A stretch of 15,082 nt of DNA from assembly GCA_021773655.1 (NCBI GenBank), contig JAJFJX010000301.1, forward strand, positions 1 through 15,082, given 5' to 3'. The notes beneath the pieces were generated by a model. It was not told the origin of the DNA. It did no database searches and saw only the letters and a list, made by a program, of their open reading frames with translations. This stretch comes from Panacagrimonas sp. Lineage in GTDB: Bacteria; Pseudomonadota; Gammaproteobacteria; Nevskiales; Nevskiaceae. The position numbers and the translations under genes are program-made. Shown here in pieces: positions 12,965-15,082 of the stretch (positions within the stretch are counted from its first letter, which is position 1; every line of letters starts with the position of its first letter).

Positions 12965-15082
12965 ATGAAACTTAGCGAACAATGGCTGCGCGAGTGGGTC
13001 AACCCGCCGGCCAGCATCGAGCAGATCGCCGAACGCCTGGTGATGGGCGGGCTGGAACTGGAGATCGAGCCGGTTTGCGCCGAACTGCCGACCGGCGTGG
13101 TGGTGGGCCGCATCACCGCCATCGCACCGCACCCGGATGCCGAGCGTCTGCGCGTGTGCGAAGTCGCCACTGGCCGCGATGTCCCTTCGACCATCGTCTG
13201 TGGTGCGGCCAACGCCAGCGTGGGGATGGTGGTTCCAGTGGCGCTGCCCGGCGCCCGCCTGCCGGGCGGCTTCGAGATCGAGGTCAGCCGGCTGCGTGGC
13301 GTCGAGTCCGCCGGCATGCTGTGTTCGGCCTCGGAACTGGGCCTGGCCGAGAAATCCGACGGCCTGCTGGAGCTCGACCCCGATGCGCGCGTCGGCACGC
13401 CGATCGAACGGCATCTGAGCCTGGATGATCGCGTCCTCAACCTGGAGATCACCCCCAACCGCGGCGATTGCCTGTCCGTGGTCGGCCTGGCACGCGAGGT
13501 CGCGGCGCTGTTCGCGGTCAACCTGAACCGGCCACGCCACCGGCTCGCAGTGGTGGTCGGCGAGGACCGCCACGCCGTCGAGATCGAGAACGCCGCCGAC
13601 TGCAGCGCCTATGCCGGGCGCGTGGTCTACGGCCTCAATGCGCGGGCGCGGACCCCCGACTGGATGCGCGAGCGCCTCAGGCGCAGTGGCGTGCGCAGTA
13701 TTCAGCCGCTGGTGGACATCACCAACTACGTGTTGCTCGAACTTGGCCAGCCGATGCACGCATTCGACGGTGCGCGCCTGAGCGGCGCGGTGCGCGTGCG
13801 CCGCGCCCGACCCGGCGAGACCCTGACCCTGCTCAATGGCCAGACCGTGGTGCTGGACTCAGGCGAATTGCTGATCTGCGACGACAGCGGGCCGATCGCC
13901 CTGGCTGGGGTCATGGGAGGCGAATCGACGGCAGTGTCCCAGTCGACATCGCGGGTGTTTTTCGAAAGCGCCTGCTTTGCCATGAACGCGGTGGCCGGAA
14001 CCGGCCGCCGTCACAAGCTGACCTCGGATTCGCTGTACCGCTTCGAGCGTGGGGTGGATCCCGGCCTGCAGAGACAGGCCCTGGAGCGTGCCACCGAGTT
14101 GACCGCCCAGTTGTGCGGTGGTGATGCCGGCCCGATCAGCTTCGCCGGCCGCGCCCAGAACGAACCGCCGCGGATCAGCCTGCGCCACGCCCGTCTGAAC
14201 AAGCTGCTCGGCCACGACATCCCGGCACGCGAGGTCGAGGCGCTGTTATCGCGCCTGGGCATCGCCACCCGCAACGAGGTCGGCGGCACCTGGACCGCGC
14301 AGGTGCCCTCGTGGCGCTACGACCTGCGCATCGAACCCGACCTGATCGAGGAGGTCGCACGCCTGTACGGCTACGACCGCATTCCGGCTCGGCCCTACAG
14401 CGCCGCGCTGGCGCCCGGACGACCTCGCGAAGCCCGGCGCCCGCAGGCCGATCTCAAGCACTGTCTGGTGGCACGCGGCTGGCAGGAGATCGTGTCCCTG
14501 GCCTTCGCCGACGGCGCGATTCAGAACCTGCTCGCCCCCCAGGTCCAGGCCGTGCCGCTGGACAATCCCATCGCCGAGAACCTGGGGCTGATGCGCTCCA
14601 CACTTTGGAGCGGGCTGATCGAGGCCTGGCGCTACAACCAGGCCCGGCAGGCCGGACGCATGCGCCTGTTCGAGGCCGGCGTCTGCTTTGCGCGCGAAGA
14701 CGGGTGCATCGTCGAGTCGCCGCGCCTGGCCGGCCTGGCCACCGGGGAGGCATCTCCCGAGCAATGGGGGCTGCCGTCGCGCGCCCTGGACTTCTACGAC
14801 ATCAAGGCCGACGTCGAGGCACTCTCCGCCGCCGCCCACGGTTTCGACTTCACCGCGCGCGTCCACCCCGCATTGCACCCCGGTCGCAGTGCCCTGATCA
14901 GCGCGAACGGACGCCCGCTGGGCTGGCTGGGCGAACTGCATCCCGCGCTGGTGAGCCGCCTGGACCTGCCGGGACCGGCAATCGTCTTTGAGCTCGATGC
15001 AGAAGCCCTGGCGCAACGACCCCTGCCGGTGGTGGCTGCGGTAGCCGAGTTCCCGGCCTCGCGTCGGGACCTGGCCCTGGTG
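12965..15082 (+). CDS. pheT: Phenylalanyl-tRNA synthetase beta subunit (partial, cut by window end)
   Basis: The structural and editing partner of PheS. 706 codons are present without a stop to base 15082; the family is usually about 790-800 residues, so roughly 90 are missing. Domains in order are an N-terminal MKLSEQWLREWVN, then a tRNA-binding OB fold (about 40-150; GRITAIAPHPDAERLRVCEV). EITPNRGDCLSVVGLAREVA follows at about 160. The B3/B4 editing domain (about 210-385) contains QPLVDITNYVLLELGQPMHA. The B5 domain (about 400-475) ends with a WRYDLRIEPDLIEEVARLYG stretch. A catalytic-like core (about 485-690) follows, and then the beginning of the FDX-ACB anticodon-binding domain (EFPASRRDLALV, at the very end). 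The ATG at 12965 matches the family start; its Shine-Dalgarno is only a weak AGGG. No frameshift is seen in the part present. Confidence 0.97.
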   Translation, partial: MKLSEQWLREWVNPPASIEQIAERLVMGGLELEIEPVCAELPTGVVVGRITAIAPHPDAERLRVCEVATGRDVPSTIVCGAANASVGMVVPVALPGARLPGGFEIEVSRLRGVESAGMLCSASELGLAEKSDGLLELDPDARVGTPIERHLSLDDRVLNLEITPNRGDCLSVVGLAREVAALFAVNLNRPRHRLAVVVGEDRHAVEIENAADCSAYAGRVVYGLNARARTPDWMRERLRRSGVRSIQPLVDITNYVLLELGQPMHAFDGARLSGAVRVRRARPGETLTLLNGQTVVLDSGELLICDDSGPIALAGVMGGESTAVSQSTSRVFFESACFAMNAVAGTGRRHKLTSDSLYRFERGVDPGLQRQALERATELTAQLCGGDAGPISFAGRAQNEPPRISLRHARLNKLLGHDIPAREVEALLSRLGIATRNEVGGTWTAQVPSWRYDLRIEPDLIEEVARLYGYDRIPARPYSAALAPGRPREARRPQADLKHCLVARGWQEIVSLAFADGAIQNLLAPQVQAVPLDNPIAENLGLMRSTLWSGLIEAWRYNQARQAGRMRLFEAGVCFAREDGCIVESPRLAGLATGEASPEQWGLPSRALDFYDIKADVEALSAAAHGFDFTARVHPALHPGRSALISANGRPLGWLGELHPALVSRLDLPGPAIVFELDAEALAQRPLPVVAAVAEFPASRRDLALV

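Noticed and set aside
14381..14394. ATTCCGGCTCGGCC inside pheT, identical to part of the right arm of the intergenic repeats
   Set aside because: It lies in a conserved coding stretch (GYDRIPARP) with no other repeat sequence around it; a 14-base GC-rich match by chance is likely.

Overview
The window is a GC-rich, densely coded stretch of a gammaproteobacterial chromosome. The conserved translation cluster infC-rpmI-rplT-pheS-pheT, the glmS tail, and the style of the OmpA, TolC and SapC proteins point to a Xanthomonadales-like lineage. The genus cannot be fixed from sequence alone.

Layout: (1) 1-906, the C-terminal half of glmS, cut by the window start. (2) 1023-2030 on the minus strand, a GAF-GGDEF diguanylate cyclase with an intact active site and I-site, convergent with glmS. 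(3) 2031-2744, a gene-poor stretch with a hairpin in the cyclase leader and a short degraded transposase-like tail. (4) 2745-3497, an isolated SapC-family gene, then about 390 nt of non-coding DNA with overlapping inverted repeats. (5) 3892-4962, an OmpA-type outer-membrane protein closed by a very strong intrinsic terminator. (6) 5115-5470, an array of two diverged direct repeats of about 130 bp plus partial copies. (7) 5583-10175, a tightly overlapped four-gene operon encoding a complete tripartite efflux or secretion machine: TolC-type outer-membrane factor, periplasmic adaptor, ABC ATPase and MacB-type permease. (8) 10218 to the end, infC-rpmI-rplT-pheS-pheT. infC has its own sigma70-like promoter and apparently starts at AUC, and pheS is preceded by a terminator/antiterminator switch. 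pheT runs off the window end.

How the genes work together: blocks 7 and 8 are the only clear multi-gene units. In block 7 each gene overlaps the next by 1-4 nt, so synthesis of the four transporter parts is probably translationally coupled. Block 8 supplies initiation factor 3, ribosomal proteins L35 and L20, and both subunits of phenylalanyl-tRNA synthetase. Its visible control signals are the infC promoter, the AUC start (the usual basis of IF3 autoregulation) and the pre-pheS attenuator. thrS, the usual neighbour upstream of infC in enterobacteria and xanthomonads, is not in the window; the transporter operon sits there instead.

No dramatic new system was found. The best leads are the pheS attenuator, which has no Phe-codon leader upstream of it, the AUC start of infC, the repeat array before the tolC-like gene and the possible IS30-type relic before sapC. 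The many long open frames antisense to these genes look like high-GC shadows.
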